From the NCBI GenBank assembly GCA_000828075.3, contig JXCB02000033.1:626166-690165 (forward strand): a DNA stretch of 64,000 nucleotides. The letters are read 5' to 3'. The notes under the pieces are model-generated. The model saw nothing but the letters and a program-made list of their open reading frames with translations. It did not search any database and was not told where the DNA came from. The DNA is from Tolypothrix campylonemoides VB511288 (GTDB lineage: Bacteria > Cyanobacteriota > Cyanobacteriia > Cyanobacteriales > Nostocaceae). Numbering within the stretch: the first letter of the stretch is position 1; each line of letters begins with the position of its first letter. A program made the translations under genes and the position numbers. Below are positions 29,863 to 39,608 of this stretch, one piece after another.

Positions 29863-30417
29863 GGATATTGAAGCTCTGAACTTGAGACTAATGGCTGTGG
29901 CATCAAGATAATCTAAAATAGCTCAATTGATCTGGCACGAATGTTTCATTCTACAAAAATTCACTGTCTCATTCCGCAATTTTCTGAGGAATACAGACTG
30001 AACAGACATTCTTAAAAATCTAACTTTATGGGTAATTTTTCAGATCAAAAATAAATGACGTATGTAGATATTACGTAACCGTTATTTTAAAGTCAGAAGT
30101 TTTTTACTTCACTTTTTGTAATTTTTTTAAGTATAAATACGCTTGACAAAGCTGCTATAACCTCAAAATGTCACGGAGGGAAACGGGAAATTGTTCACCT
30201 GGTTCCACACCCTACTCTCCACAACATCAGTAGAGTCAAGTAAATCAACCCCCTATAGTAATAAATTTTCCAAATTTAGTCTTAATAAATTAATTTTGTA
30301 AGTATTAACTAGCACAGATACTTGATTTTTGTATTGGTATATGGAATTGTATTAAATCAATAAAGAACTATTTTTCCATCGAATAACCGTATATTGAATT
30401 GTGAGGAGTACTCCATC
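29863..30417. other. Upstream region of the second sulfate-binding gene
   Basis: No gene. A/T-rich, with ttgaca near 30143 and several short A/T blocks but no confident -35/-10 pair. The GAGGAG ribosome-binding site at 30403-30408 fixes ATG 30418. A long, specific leader of this kind suits a sulfur-regulated gene, but I see no defined operator. Confidence 0.35.
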
Positions 30418-31530
30418 ATGCATCTATTTAACGCTTTGAAGTCTTTGTTGAAGCCGTCGCAAAAGTCTTCAACCCGCACCCGCACCCTGCTCATTGCTGC
30501 TGGTTTAAGCGTCAGTGCCGTTGTACCGGTCTATGCAGGAATTAGCTTGCAAAATCCAGCTTCTAGCAGCAAACCGCAACTCATCACTCAGAACCAAAAA
30601 CCAGTTGAATTAACTCTGGTTTCCTACGCTGTGACCAAAGAGGCTTACTCAAGAATCATTCCTCTGTTTGTAAAAAAATGGAAGCAAGAGCGTAAGCAGG
30701 ACGTCAGTATTCGGGAAAGTTACGGCGGCTCTGGTTCCCAAGCACGAGCAGTCATTGATGGCTTAGAAGCAGATGTGGTAGCGCTAGCCCTAGGACTGGA
30801 TGTGAACCAAATCCAGAAGGCAGGTTTAATCGGTCCAGGCTGGGAAAAAGAGGCTCCTAACAATGCGATCGTCACTAAGTCAGTGATTGCCCTCGTAACT
30901 CGTCCAGGCAATCCTAAACAAATTAAAAGCTGGGAAGACTTAGTTAAACCAGGAGTCACCGTCATTACTGCCAATCCTAAGACTTCTGGAGGTGCCCGTT
31001 GGAACTTCTTGGGACTGTGGGGTGCAATCACTCAATCTGGAGGGAATGAGGCAAAAGCCCTCGATTATGTCTCTAAGGTTTACAAAAATGTCCCTGTGCT
31101 ACCAAAGGATGCGCGGGAAGCAAGTGATACTTTCTACAAGCGAAATCAAGGAGACGTGTTGTTGAACTATGAAAATGAGGAGATCCTAGCTAAACAGAAA
31201 GGTGAATCTAACAATCCCACAGTGATTCCGCAAGTCAACATTTCGATTGACGCCCCGGTTGCTGTGGTGGATAAAGTGGTGGATAAACGCGGTACTCGGC
31301 AAGTAGCGGAAGCTTTTGTCAAGTTCCTATACACACCAGAGGCACAGCGGGAATTCGCCAAAGTCGGGTTTCGCCCTGTTGATTCTACAGTAGCTAGCGA
31401 AACACAAAAGCAGTTTCCCAAGATTGGCAAACTCTACACAGTTGCAAACTTTGGTGGCTGGGACGCAGTTCAGAAGAAGTTCTTTGCAGATGGAACTGTT
31501 TTTGACCAGATCCAGGGAGGAAGACGTTAA
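30418..31530 (+). CDS. Second sulfate ABC transporter substrate-binding protein
   Basis: 370 residues, paralog of the protein at 27762 (shared YGGSGSQARAVIDGLEADVV, KVYKNVPVL, FVKFLYTPEAQREFAKVGFRPV). The ATG at 30418 with GAGGAG 9 nt upstream is chosen over TTG 30394. The N-terminus is a plain signal peptide (cleavage after VPVYAG) without a lipobox Cys, so it is probably soluble in the periplasm, unlike the lipoprotein paralog. It lies divergent from the amidotransferase gene, apart from its permeases. It may be the version used under a different sulfur condition. Confidence 0.92.
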   Translation: MHLFNALKSLLKPSQKSSTRTRTLLIAAGLSVSAVVPVYAGISLQNPASSSKPQLITQNQKPVELTLVSYAVTKEAYSRIIPLFVKKWKQERKQDVSIRESYGGSGSQARAVIDGLEADVVALALGLDVNQIQKAGLIGPGWEKEAPNNAIVTKSVIALVTRPGNPKQIKSWEDLVKPGVTVITANPKTSGGARWNFLGLWGAITQSGGNEAKALDYVSKVYKNVPVLPKDAREASDTFYKRNQGDVLLNYENEEILAKQKGESNNPTVIPQVNISIDAPVAVVDKVVDKRGTRQVAEAFVKFLYTPEAQREFAKVGFRPVDSTVASETQKQFPKIGKLYTVANFGGWDAVQKKFFADGTVFDQIQGGRR

Positions 31531-32029
31531 ATCAGTTATCAGTTATCAGTTATCAGTGAGCCAGCGCTGCAGGAGAGAAGTTGCAAGGAGGGTTTCCCTC
31601 CGGGCAAACTTCGGAAGGGTCTCCCGCTCTCACGGCGACTGGTGAGACCAGTCCTGTTCGCGAAGCGTGTCCGTTCGCCCTTGGCGTGCCGCAGGCATAG
31701 GACATAGGCGGGTCTCCCAACCTAGGGAACTGGCGTTGGCGCAGCCTCTCCGGAGGAGATACCCGAAGGGCGAACCCGAAGGGTTATCAGTTATCAGGCG
31801 GGCTGGTGGGGGATGCGCGACCCGCCACCAACGCCTATGCCTACGGCACGTCTGACGACGAACGGTCCAATTGGTGGGGGACGCGCGACCACTCGTATTT
31901 AACTGATAACTGTTTACTGTTCACTGTTCACTGTTAAAAAAGGGTGTAGGGTGGGAGATTTCTTTCTTCTCCACACCCTACCCCTCTTGGGGCGCTGTAT
32001 TTTGCGCCCGTACATCAGGTGAAACTCAA
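31531..32029. repeat. Composite dispersed-repeat region
   Basis: Begins with agttatc heptamers at 31532-31553, then a GC-rich mosaic (31560-31900) of motifs such as gtttccctccgggcaaact, gcgaagcgtgtccgttcgcc, cctagggaactggcgttgg and cgcaggcataggac, with inverted copies of ggtgggggatgcgcgacc at both ends. It ends in aactgtttactgttcactgttcactgtt repeats (31907-31935). Short open frames here are repeat translations. Confidence 0.65.
31941..31983. terminator. Hairpin between convergent genes
   Basis: ggtgtagggtgggaga and tctccacaccctacccc form an almost perfect stem (one bulge) around tttctttct. It lies between the convergent sulfate-binding gene and the gene ending at 32030, so it may act as a two-way terminator. 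It also resembles a dispersed repeat. Confidence 0.5.
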
Positions 32030-32668
32030 CTAGTCAATCGGTGCGTTGGGAACTTGTGCGTCAATTTGCGCTTGAGACAAATTCGGAAGTGCTGGGTTCA
32101 ACTCACCTGCAAGGAAAACACCAGCAGGAGGAGCATTCAATTCAATTTCGCCAGTTGATGGATTGGTTCTAGCCACTAACTGAGTTCCATCCACAATCTT
32201 GACAAATAGAGGCTGTCCTTCTTGGTCTTGATTTTCTCCAGATGGAATGCTGATACCAGCTACGTTCACACCACTTGGCAGGTAAATACCATCACAGTCC
32301 CATTCATCATCTGTCTTTTTACCATTTCCGAGGTAAAAGAGGGTGTTGACAGAACTGTATTTGCTGGGTTTGTGAGCGTAAACAGCTAGTGTTCTGCCAG
32401 TTTCATTACGGCAAACGCCCCAGTCTTCTGTGGTTTCCATTACATATTTCTGGAACCGCAAATCAGAGATTTTCTGTTGAAGTTCCTCTGCGGTGTTGTA
32501 TCCAACTGCTGACGGGTTACTCCTTGACTGTGAGAGTTGGCTGAGTTGTTGAGTGATCTGAGCATACTCAGGGCTTTTTTCCGCGATGGGGTCTGCAAAA
32601 GAAGGCTGAGCAATGACTAAGTTAACCAGCAGGAAAAGAAACACCAAAATTGCCTTAAAGATTCTCAC
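32030..32668 (-). CDS. Secreted protein of unknown function
   Basis: 212 residues starting at GTG 32668, with GGAGAA just upstream. Signal peptide about 1-25 (ending PSFA). The mature part has a helical stretch (EYAQITQQLSQLSQS) then a region with two cysteines (GVCRNETGRT and WDCDGIYLP) that may pair, and a Pro/Ala-rich end. I do not recognise a domain. Confidence 0.7.
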   Translation of the reverse strand: MRIFKAILVFLFLLVNLVIAQPSFADPIAEKSPEYAQITQQLSQLSQSRSNPSAVGYNTAEELQQKISDLRFQKYVMETTEDWGVCRNETGRTLAVYAHKPSKYSSVNTLFYLGNGKKTDDEWDCDGIYLPSGVNVAGISIPSGENQDQEGQPLFVKIVDGTQLVARTNPSTGEIELNAPPAGVFLAGELNPALPNLSQAQIDAQVPNAPID

Positions 32669-32870
32669 GATTGTTCTCCTTTTCTGTTTTATGAGATTGA
32701 ATCTTTTCCATTACAGGATTATGTTAGTTCGGTGGAAAAGTTTTTTAATAAGCCAAGAGATATACTTTACTATATCCAACTAGTTTCCATTCAATCAAAT
32801 ATTGTTTTTTATCAAAATAATAAGAGTAGTTTTTGTATATGAATCTGAAAGCTCTAACTGCATATACAGC

Positions 32871-33302
32871 AGGGGACTGGGGACTGGGGACTGGGGACTG
32901 GGTGAAAAGTCTTTTTGTGTCTAAGTTTTATCATGTGTTGATGTCCTAACCACCTTGGCTGTTGCTATACGAATCTTATCTAAAATGAACCACCTACGCT
33001 CAATCTAATGCTGCCGCTTAGATACAAACAGCGCTAAGAAAAAGGTAACAGTATGATAAATTTTGTTCTGAATAAATTAGGATTGGTGTTGAGCTAAGTC
33101 AAGCGATCGCCAATTCATAATTTTTATTATTTTTAAATTACCAATTCTTCCTTAAAGAGGATGAATGACTAAATTTTGAAATTTCATTTCATGCTTTACA
33201 CCAGACAATTTATAGCAACAGCCAAGGTGGTTAGGACATCAACAGATGATAAAACCTAGACACAAAAAGACTTTTGACCCAGTCCCCAGTCCCTAGTCCC
33301 CT
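32871..33302. repeat. Long foldback element with CCCCAGT-type arms
   Basis: The left arm 32871-32969 and the right arm 33211-33302 are inverted copies about 92 bp long with only a few mismatches. The outer ends are tandem GGGGACT heptamers (four on the left, three on the right), the same repeat as CCCCAGT (STRR1 of Calothrix). Inner arms carry ctttttgtgtcta and gatgtcctaaccaccttggctgttgctata. The 241-bp interior is A/T-rich and has no gene. Confidence 0.85.
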
Positions 33303-33325
33303 GGTATATATCTCTCAACTTTTGA

Positions 33326-34012
33326 CTAAGCTGAGGGGACGCGATCGCGCAAAGAGCTAAAACTCATCCAACCAAGAAACATAACTGCAACTGACAATAC
33401 TGCTAGCGCCAAGCTATCCAAGGCTATATACACACCTAAACCAATCAAAAGGAATGAGACTAGGGAGTTGCCGTAGCGATCAATAATCAGGGCGATCGCC
33501 TTTTGGTAAGTTAATAGATGGGCTGCATAGCACCAGATTCCAACTAGCACAAAGAAGACACTCAGAATCAATAGCAGACTTGTTAATTGAGTGTTGGCAA
33601 ACAACGGCATATAGATTCCAACATTGTCACCACCGTTAGCAATGGTTATCGCTGCCACACTATAGGTTTGAGGAGACAACATACGGATAGGAAAGGAAAC
33701 AGAAGACCGCATTGCTGGCTGTTCATCTGAATCATCCTCTTCTAGATTTACCAGACGATTCAAACCAATGGCAATGGGTATGAAGCCAGAAACATCCATC
33801 CAAACACTTGGCAGCATGAAGTTTCCGAAAAATCCTAGTAAACTAATAGCAACTAACACTGTGAAGCCGAGATACTGCCCTGCTACAATGTGGCGACTAC
33901 GAAGCGAGGTATTCACTTGGGCAAATAGCAGGGTTAGGATGACAATATCATCAATGTTGGTAGCTACAAAGGCAGCAACACCTGCGGGGATGGCAGTTAT
34001 TAATGTACTCAT
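33326..34012 (-). CDS. CadD-family membrane transporter
   Basis: 228 residues, about six helices. The N-terminus AFVATNIDDIVILTLLFAQ with the conserved NIDD is typical of the CadD cadmium-resistance family (LysE-like superfamily), with GQYLGFTVLV next and an acidic loop (EEDDSDEQ) near residue 90. Proteins of this family export cadmium or other cations, but specificity is not settled for cyanobacterial members. TAGGA lies upstream of the ATG. Confidence 0.82.
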   Translation of the reverse strand: MSTLITAIPAGVAAFVATNIDDIVILTLLFAQVNTSLRSRHIVAGQYLGFTVLVAISLLGFFGNFMLPSVWMDVSGFIPIAIGLNRLVNLEEDDSDEQPAMRSSVSFPIRMLSPQTYSVAAITIANGGDNVGIYMPLFANTQLTSLLLILSVFFVLVGIWCYAAHLLTYQKAIALIIDRYGNSLVSFLLIGLGVYIALDSLALAVLSVAVMFLGWMSFSSLRDRVPSA

Positions 34013-34062
34013 TTGGTGTTCCTAAAGAGATTTGCCTTTGGAAATGTTAGGTGTTGCGCTTA

Positions 34063-34683
34063 TTATGGTTTGCGAATTACTTTGACGACTACATTATGGG
34101 TATCCATAACTGGTTTGAGATAGATAATATTGTTCTTTTGAACTTCGATCGCAGTTGTACTATCGAATGCTTTGCTCTCGACTTGCTCTTTTGAGGCTGA
34201 ACCTACATGCACTCTCAGTTCTTTAGGGTGTTGCTGTTGCTGTTCCCGCAGTTGCGCCAACTCCAAACGATGTTGTTCTTGCAAAGCATCTATTTTCTCG
34301 TGCAGCAGTTCAATACCGTATGCTGCTTTACGGTTTATTGCGTGATCGATTTCGGCATTTTTGCGGTCTTCCTCTGACTGACGGTTTTGGCTCATAAGTA
34401 CTACCGGTGCAGTGTAAGCAGAGGCAAACGAGAAGACGAGGTTAAGCAAGATGAATGGCTGTTCATCCCAGTGCGGTACTCCAGGCATCATGTTCAAAGT
34501 AACCCATGCTCCTAGGATACCTGTCTGCACTGTGAGAAAGCTCCAAGAACCGACTTTGGCTGCCATAGCATCAGCAAGGCGCTGACCAAAAGTCGATTTA
34601 TCTTGGGTTTGTGGTTGCTCTTTTTGAGGTAGTTCTACGATAGTTTTTGTGGTGTTAGTGGTAGGGGTTTTTTGAGTTTTCAT
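34063..34683 (-). CDS. DUF1003 membrane protein
   Basis: 206 residues. A polar N-terminus (1-40) precedes the DUF1003 core: FGQRLADAMAAKVGSWSFL, two helices (about 48-65 and 78-98) and SQNRQSEEDRKNAEIDH with a coiled-coil behind it (to about 150). Family function is unknown. AGGAGAT sits upstream of the ATG. Confidence 0.85.
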   Translation of the reverse strand: MKTQKTPTTNTTKTIVELPQKEQPQTQDKSTFGQRLADAMAAKVGSWSFLTVQTGILGAWVTLNMMPGVPHWDEQPFILLNLVFSFASAYTAPVVLMSQNRQSEEDRKNAEIDHAINRKAAYGIELLHEKIDALQEQHRLELAQLREQQQQHPKELRVHVGSASKEQVESKAFDSTTAIEVQKNNIIYLKPVMDTHNVVVKVIRKP

Positions 34684-34950
34684 GATGCATCTCCTGTCAA
34701 CTGTTGTCTAATTCGATACCTGGTGAAATAGAGTTGTTGACTTGTTTGTTGTCGTGTTGTGTAAGCCATCAACTCCTGAACCTAATTTTCACTTTAGGTA
34801 ACCTTACAGACAGAAGCAAATGTTATTTATTCTTAAAACAATAAATAGAAGTGATGAAGGGCAGGAGATATTCATTCCACATCTTCGTGGGCTTTCACCT
34901 TTAAAATCTGTAAAAATCGAAAAATAACTTAAATACTGGAATTCTCCCAG

Positions 34951-35250
34951 CTAAGCCAAAAGACTGTAGCGGCGGATATCAGGTTCAGCAGCAAGCAAAC
35001 CGTTAAGTTTCGCGTCTGCTTCCTCGAGATGGGCTGTGGCTAAATGAGCATCAAGAGCATCATCAGAAGTCCATTCCTCGACAAAAGTGAAATCTGTGGG
35101 ATCAGCCTGATTTTGTAGTAATTCATATTTTATACAGCCTTGATCCTGTCGAGATGGTTCAATGAGTTCCAGCAGCACAGCTTTGACAGCTTCCACTTTT
35201 TCAGGTGAAGCAACAATCCGGGCAACAACGCGAACAGTTTGGTTAGTCAT
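34951..35250 (-). CDS. Antibiotic biosynthesis monooxygenase (ABM) domain protein
   Basis: 99 residues, a single dimeric alpha-beta barrel domain. VRVVARIVASPEKVEAVKAVLLELIEPSRQ and the CIKYELLQNQADPTDFTFVEEWTSDDALDAHL segment are typical of the quinol monooxygenase / YgiN group. It may oxidise quinols or act as a dimer scaffold. It lies 59 bp downstream of mtnB on the same strand. Confidence 0.85.
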   Translation of the reverse strand: MTNQTVRVVARIVASPEKVEAVKAVLLELIEPSRQDQGCIKYELLQNQADPTDFTFVEEWTSDDALDAHLATAHLEEADAKLNGLLAAEPDIRRYSLLA

Positions 35251-35309
35251 TGGTGATGTAAGTTAATTGTTACTTTTAATTGTCAGTTGTTAGTTGTCAA
35301 GACTTACGA

Positions 35310-35954
35310 CTAACTACTTTGAGATCCCCAAACACCCACTCCTTTTGCTGCGACTATGTAGCGGAAAATGTATTCTACTAACTCAATGTAATGGGTGGCA
35401 GTTTTGGGCGAAGATGCCCAAACTGTAACACCGTGGTCGCGGATGAGTAAAGCTGGTAATTGTGAGGGATTTGTTGTAAAGCGCTCTTTAATCTCATCTG
35501 CAATACGGGAAACCTGTAAATGGTTGGCGAATATGGGCATAGCACAATCGGGGTTTTCTTGCCATACTCCTAGCCCTTTGAGCATCTCCAACGGTGGTAG
35601 GGGCAAGGTATCACCTTTGACAAACCGAGACACCAAATTTGCTTCAACTGAGTGGACGTGGTAGCAGCTCATAGCGTCGGGAAACAGGGCATAGAGAACC
35701 TGATGAATTGCAGTTTCAGCTGAAGGCTTCAAATCAGGAGAAGATTGCTCCACCTTGCCGTTTGGATGGATACGCACAAAATCACCAGGTTCTAATTGTC
35801 CTTTAGACCGACCACTGGCTGTAATCCAGAAGCTACCATCGGGCAAACGAGCTGAGAGATTTCCCGCAGTTCCTACCATCCATCCTTGTTGGTAGAACTG
35901 ACGGGCAGCACAGATAAGTTCAAGACGGAGATCGTCTTGCGTTGAGCTTTTCAT
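35310..35954 (-). CDS. mtnB: Methylthioribulose-1-phosphate dehydratase
   Basis: Zinc enzyme of the methionine salvage pathway that dehydrates 5-methylthioribulose-1-phosphate. 214 residues of the class II aldolase fold. GTAGNLSARL, TASGRSKG and the metal-binding YHVHSVEAN with RDHGVTVWA are in place. It is followed by an ABM protein and preceded by mtnD 56 bp upstream, so mtnD-mtnB form a salvage pair. Other mtn genes are not in the window. Confidence 0.92.
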   Translation of the reverse strand: MKSSTQDDLRLELICAARQFYQQGWMVGTAGNLSARLPDGSFWITASGRSKGQLEPGDFVRIHPNGKVEQSSPDLKPSAETAIHQVLYALFPDAMSCYHVHSVEANLVSRFVKGDTLPLPPLEMLKGLGVWQENPDCAMPIFANHLQVSRIADEIKERFTTNPSQLPALLIRDHGVTVWASSPKTATHYIELVEYIFRYIVAAKGVGVWGSQSS

Positions 35955-36010
35955 TTGATTAAATTAGTTCCACAATCTTGCTAGGTAGTCGCACACTTCT
36001 AAAATGTATT

Positions 36011-36562
36011 TCAGCCTACAGCCTGACGAGTGCGAATTTCTGTACCCGTGTACTCGGGAGTCCAACCTTCTGTCCCAGTGAAATACCGCACTGCTTTTAT
36101 TCGCCGCGCTGGGGTGAGATAAAACCAGTGTTCAGTTCCCGCAGGTACGTTGATGTACTCTTCTGGCTGTACTGTCAGTTCTACTTGAGTTCCATCAGGT
36201 CGTACAAAACCAAAAATACCTTCTCCATCAACTATGTAGCGTACTTCATCTTCTGAATGAGTATGAATTTTGTCAAACTTCGTCAGCAGTGCATCAAGGT
36301 TAGAGATTCCTGGATGCAGGACGATGAAATCACGGGTTTGATACCCTGCTGTTTGTTGAAGTTGCTCAAAATAGCTATCGAGAGATTTTAAGACTTGTTC
36401 TTTCTCATCCTCGTTGAGGCTATCTTGTGCTAATAGTTGACGCAATTGTTGACTATCTCCCACAGCCCAGCGATTAAGTTGGATGTTTAGGGGTGCCAAT
36501 TCGCGGGAAATGTCTTGCAAATCGGTGTATCGTCTTCCATCTTGCAATTCTAGAATCGCCAT
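36011..36562 (-). CDS. mtnD: Acireductone dioxygenase
   Basis: Methionine salvage enzyme (cupin) that converts acireductone to formate and 4-methylthio-2-oxobutyrate with Fe, or to a CO-releasing product with Ni. Metal ligands are visible: H100, H102 and E106 in HTHSEDE, and H145 in AGTEHWFYL. 183 residues, the usual size. The ATG has GAGGTGA just upstream. Cotranscription with mtnB is likely (56 bp gap). Confidence 0.93.
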   Translation of the reverse strand: MAILELQDGRRYTDLQDISRELAPLNIQLNRWAVGDSQQLRQLLAQDSLNEDEKEQVLKSLDSYFEQLQQTAGYQTRDFIVLHPGISNLDALLTKFDKIHTHSEDEVRYIVDGEGIFGFVRPDGTQVELTVQPEEYINVPAGTEHWFYLTPARRIKAVRYFTGTEGWTPEYTGTEIRTRQAVG

Positions 36563-37755
36563 AGCTCACCTCGCGCAAAGATATATATTCTACGGTATCT
36601 CTACTGACTTGTTATTGTTCATTAAAAAAAGTTGAGGAGTTTAGCCACTCGTCTCGTGTGGTTTACTTTGTCACGACTTACGCAAAAACTCTCTCAAACT
36701 CTTATTCCTATGCGCTAAGGCGCACGCTGCGCGAACGTGCACTTCGCGTTCTTTGCGGTTCGTTTTTCCGTTACTGGTGCGTAAGTCCTGTTTGTATAGC
36801 TTTTTAACAAGAAACGCCAAGAAGTCCGCCACCAAGCGAGAAGCTTGGTGGCGGCTGAAGACAGGGGACAACGACTGCTAGGAGCGGCGGATAAAGCGCC
36901 CAATAGCAGCTGCACTGCGAAGAGCGATTTTTTTCCTCAGGTATTGCGATCGCGAATAGAGTTGAATCGGCGTTTGAGTGTGTTGCCAATAAGCTTTATC
37001 TGTCAAAGTTGGAGCTTCACCATTCAAAGCCTGAAGAATCAGTTGTTTTCGCCACGGTTTTGTCTCTGCTCCTGACGCATGGGACATAATGTTTACACTG
37101 CCACCGAAATCCATTCCCATTCGACTCACAGTGCTAAGTGGTTCACAACTTAACGTTACCGCTAAGTTCAGAACACATTGATCGCCCTGAAAATAGGGAT
37201 AACGGTTCAAAGCCAGACAAAAATCACAATGCAAATCACCATATGCAAAGAGCCATAGTTTGATAGCCTCAACAGCCCGCTATATTTGTAATTTTCTGGC
37301 ATTCTTTGCCTGGCTGGGCATTTGATTGCGGGGGAACTCTTAGGGAATCTCACTCCTGCACAAGCGACTCAGCATTATTGTCAGTGGATTAATAATTGGT
37401 TTAAGCACGATGTAGAGAACCTAAGCAAGCTCTATGCTATGTTGCCAAATTAGTCGGTGTGTGTGGGGTGTACGGGGAAAAACTATATTTCATCCACTGT
37501 GGCGAAATAATTTTCATGAGCGACTGCCTTGAAAATCAAACCACAGATTAACACAAATGCACACAGATAATTAACTATGCGATCGCATTTATGCGGGCGC
37601 TTTGCGCCATCGCCTAACCCCTAGAAATGGCTGACGCCAAAATTCCCCTCCCCGCATGCGGTGAGTCCAGCGCTGCGGGAGGGTTTCCCACGCCCAGGCG
37701 ACTGGCAAATCCGGAGGGGGAGGGGTTAGGGGTGGGGTCATGTGCGTTGTAGTTC
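36563..37755. other. 1.2-kb gap with gene relics and dispersed repeats
   Basis: Besides the relic at 36878-37278 there is a plus-strand open stretch at about 37281-37454 with protein-like content (LAGHLIAGELLGNLTPAQ..., ending KLYAMLPN) but no start codon. Repeat pieces: gcgcacgctgcgcgaacgtgc near 36720, caccaagcgagaagcttggtgg near 36828, gcgggcgctttgcgcc near 37590 and ccctccccgcatgcggtgagtcc to gaggggttaggggtgg at 37645-37735. Confidence 0.5.
36878..37278 (-). pseudogene. Relic of an unrecognised gene (C-terminal part)
   Basis: On the minus strand the frame is open for about 130 codons with protein-like content (AIKLWLFAYGDLHCDFCLALNRY..., GMDFGGSVNIMSH, TLTDKAYWQHTQTPIQLYSRSQYLR) and ends at TAG 36878, but upstream it meets a stop near 37279 before any ATG. 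The only start is an internal TTG at 37234 without a ribosome-binding site. This looks like the 3' part of a gene that has lost its beginning. Family not recognised. Confidence 0.45.
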
Positions 37756-38586
37756 TTAACCAAAACGTCCGCTGATATACTCCGCAGCCTCCCTTGTTGC
37801 AGGAGTATTAAACATTTGCTCGGTAGGACTGAATTCAACTAATCTTCCCCTACGTTTGCCATGCTCGTCTATTTCGGTGTTGAAGAAGGCAGTCAAATCT
37901 GCTACTCGTGAAGCTTGCTGCATATTATGAGTCACCATAATGATGGTGTATTGTTCCTTGAGTTCAAGGCAAAGTTCTTCAACTTGACGAGTGGAAATCG
38001 GATCGAGAGCAGAACAGGGTTCATCCATCAATAGGACGTCTGGCTTCATGGCGATCGCCCGTGCAATACAAAGCCGTTGCTGTTGTCCTCCAGATAACGC
38101 CGTACCCTTATCTTTAAGTTTGTCTTTCACCTCATCCCAAAGAGCAGCTTGGCGTAATGATTGCTCCACCAATTCATCCATATTACCTTTGTAACCATTT
38201 GTACGTGGTGCAAAGGAGATGTTTTCGTAGATTGACTTCGGAAAAGGGTTTGGTCTTTGGAAAACCATTCCAACTTGACGACGCAATTTTACCGAATTAA
38301 TCTTGGGATCGTAAATATTTTTATTTCGGTAGTGCAGCCTACCCTCAACGTGAGCTCCGGGGATCAAATCATTCATGCGGTTAAAGCAACGTAGCAGGGT
38401 ACTTTTCCCACATCCTGAAGGTCCAATAAAGGCGATGATTTGTCTTTCAGGGATTTCTATATGGACTTCTTGAAGCGCCATAAATCCGCTGTAGAAAACC
38501 TTCACACCCTCAGCATGAAAAACTGCATCATCTCCTCTGCTTTGGGTGGCGCTACTTTGTTTGCTTCTGGCGTTGTTGTAGGTCAT
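37756..38586 (-). CDS. pstB: Phosphate ABC transporter ATPase
   Basis: Energises high-affinity phosphate uptake. 276 residues from ATG 38586; the frame extends to 38697 but that stretch is not PstB-like. Walker [11 protein letters not shown] loop [13 protein letters not shown], signature [14 protein letters not shown], Walker [14 protein letters not shown]. The PstB hallmark [11 protein letters not shown] follows Walker A. Same strand as pstA and pstC (order pstC-pstA-pstB). No phoU nearby. Confidence 0.93.
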   Translation of the reverse strand: MTYNNARSKQSSATQSRGDDAVFHAEGVKVFYSGFMALQEVHIEIPERQIIAFIGPSGCGKSTLLRCFNRMNDLIPGAHVEGRLHYRNKNIYDPKINSVKLRRQVGMVFQRPNPFPKSIYENISFAPRTNGYKGNMDELVEQSLRQAALWDEVKDKLKDKGTALSGGQQQRLCIARAIAMKPDVLLMDEPCSALDPISTRQVEELCLELKEQYTIIMVTHNMQQASRVADLTAFFNTEIDEHGKRRGRLVEFSPTEQMFNTPATREAAEYISGRFG

Positions 38587-38700
38587 ATTTTGTGTTTCCC
38601 AATGTGTGTTAAGCAAGTTTGCAAGAAGTCCCTCGTCCTTTATCATTTGCCATTTGTATTTACAAATGAAAAAGGACAATTGACAAAATATAGGCAAAGT

Positions 38701-39603
38701 TCATCGAACTACAGAGAAACGTTGCCGGATATAAATAGCTGCTCCATTTAGCACCAAAATGACAAGCATCAACACAATAATTGTCGCGGCTGCTGCGTTG
38801 GAAAAGCCTGGTTCAGGACGACTGATGTAGGAATAAATTTGGATCGGCAATGCCATAAATCGTTGGAACAAACCAGGGTTAAATGTCAGGAAACTGACAG
38901 CACCCACGACAATCAAAGATGCGGCATCACCAATCGCACGAGAGACTGAAATAATCACTCCAGTTAGGATACCTGGAACGGCATAAGGTAAGACATGATT
39001 GCTAATAGTTTGCCATTTAGTTATGCCTAACCCGTAGGAAGCATTTCTCAGAGAATCTGGAACGGCTCGAATTGCCTCTCTGGATGTGACAATAATGACT
39101 GGTAAAGACAGCAAGGACAAAGTGAGCGCCCCAGAAATCAAGGCAGGACCAAAGCCCAAAAGATAATTGAAAACGCCTAAGCCTAGCAATCCATAAACAA
39201 TTGAAGGAACTCCAGCCAAATTGCTAATGTTAATCTCGATAATATCATTCCACCAGGTTTTAGGTGCGTATTCTTCCAGATACAAAGCTGCTCCTACGCC
39301 AATTGGGACTGAAACCAAAATGACTACGACTCCCAAAAGAACACTGCTGACAAGAGCAGGAAGAATACCGCCCCTATCGGCGAAACGGGAAGGATTTTCA
39401 GTCAAAAAACCAGGACTTAAAAATCTAGCTAATCCATCTCTGCAGATATCAAAAATGAGGAGAGCAAGAACAAATAAACCAATGAGTAAACCAAGCAAAA
39501 ATAAATATTCAAATACTTTGCCGATGGTTTCTCTTCGTTCTATATTCTGAGTAAATTCTTGTGATTCTTGATGAAAATCATCTGGAGAAATCGAAGTCGC
39601 CAT
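38701..39603 (-). CDS. pstA: Phosphate ABC transporter permease PstA
   Basis: 300 residues, six helices, with the PstA landmark LEEYAPKTWWNDIIEINISNLAGVPSIVYGLLGLG near the middle and the EAA-type segment AVPDSLRNASYGLGITKWQT. Lies 5 bp after pstC, so coupled translation is likely. Forms the membrane channel with PstC. Confidence 0.93.
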   Translation of the reverse strand: MATSISPDDFHQESQEFTQNIERRETIGKVFEYLFLLGLLIGLFVLALLIFDICRDGLARFLSPGFLTENPSRFADRGGILPALVSSVLLGVVVILVSVPIGVGAALYLEEYAPKTWWNDIIEINISNLAGVPSIVYGLLGLGVFNYLLGFGPALISGALTLSLLSLPVIIVTSREAIRAVPDSLRNASYGLGITKWQTISNHVLPYAVPGILTGVIISVSRAIGDAASLIVVGAVSFLTFNPGLFQRFMALPIQIYSYISRPEPGFSNAAAATIIVLMLVILVLNGAAIYIRQRFSVVR

Positions 39604-39608
39604 GCCTA

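Noticed and set aside
30045..30085. NtcA-type site near gtatgtagatattac
   Set aside because: The spacing between GTA and TAC is 9, not 8, and no -10 box is at the expected distance.
31667..31855. Arg/Gly-rich frame in the 31.5-32 kb region
   Set aside because: It translates the dispersed GC-rich repeat, has no protein-like structure, and is flanked by repeat arms.
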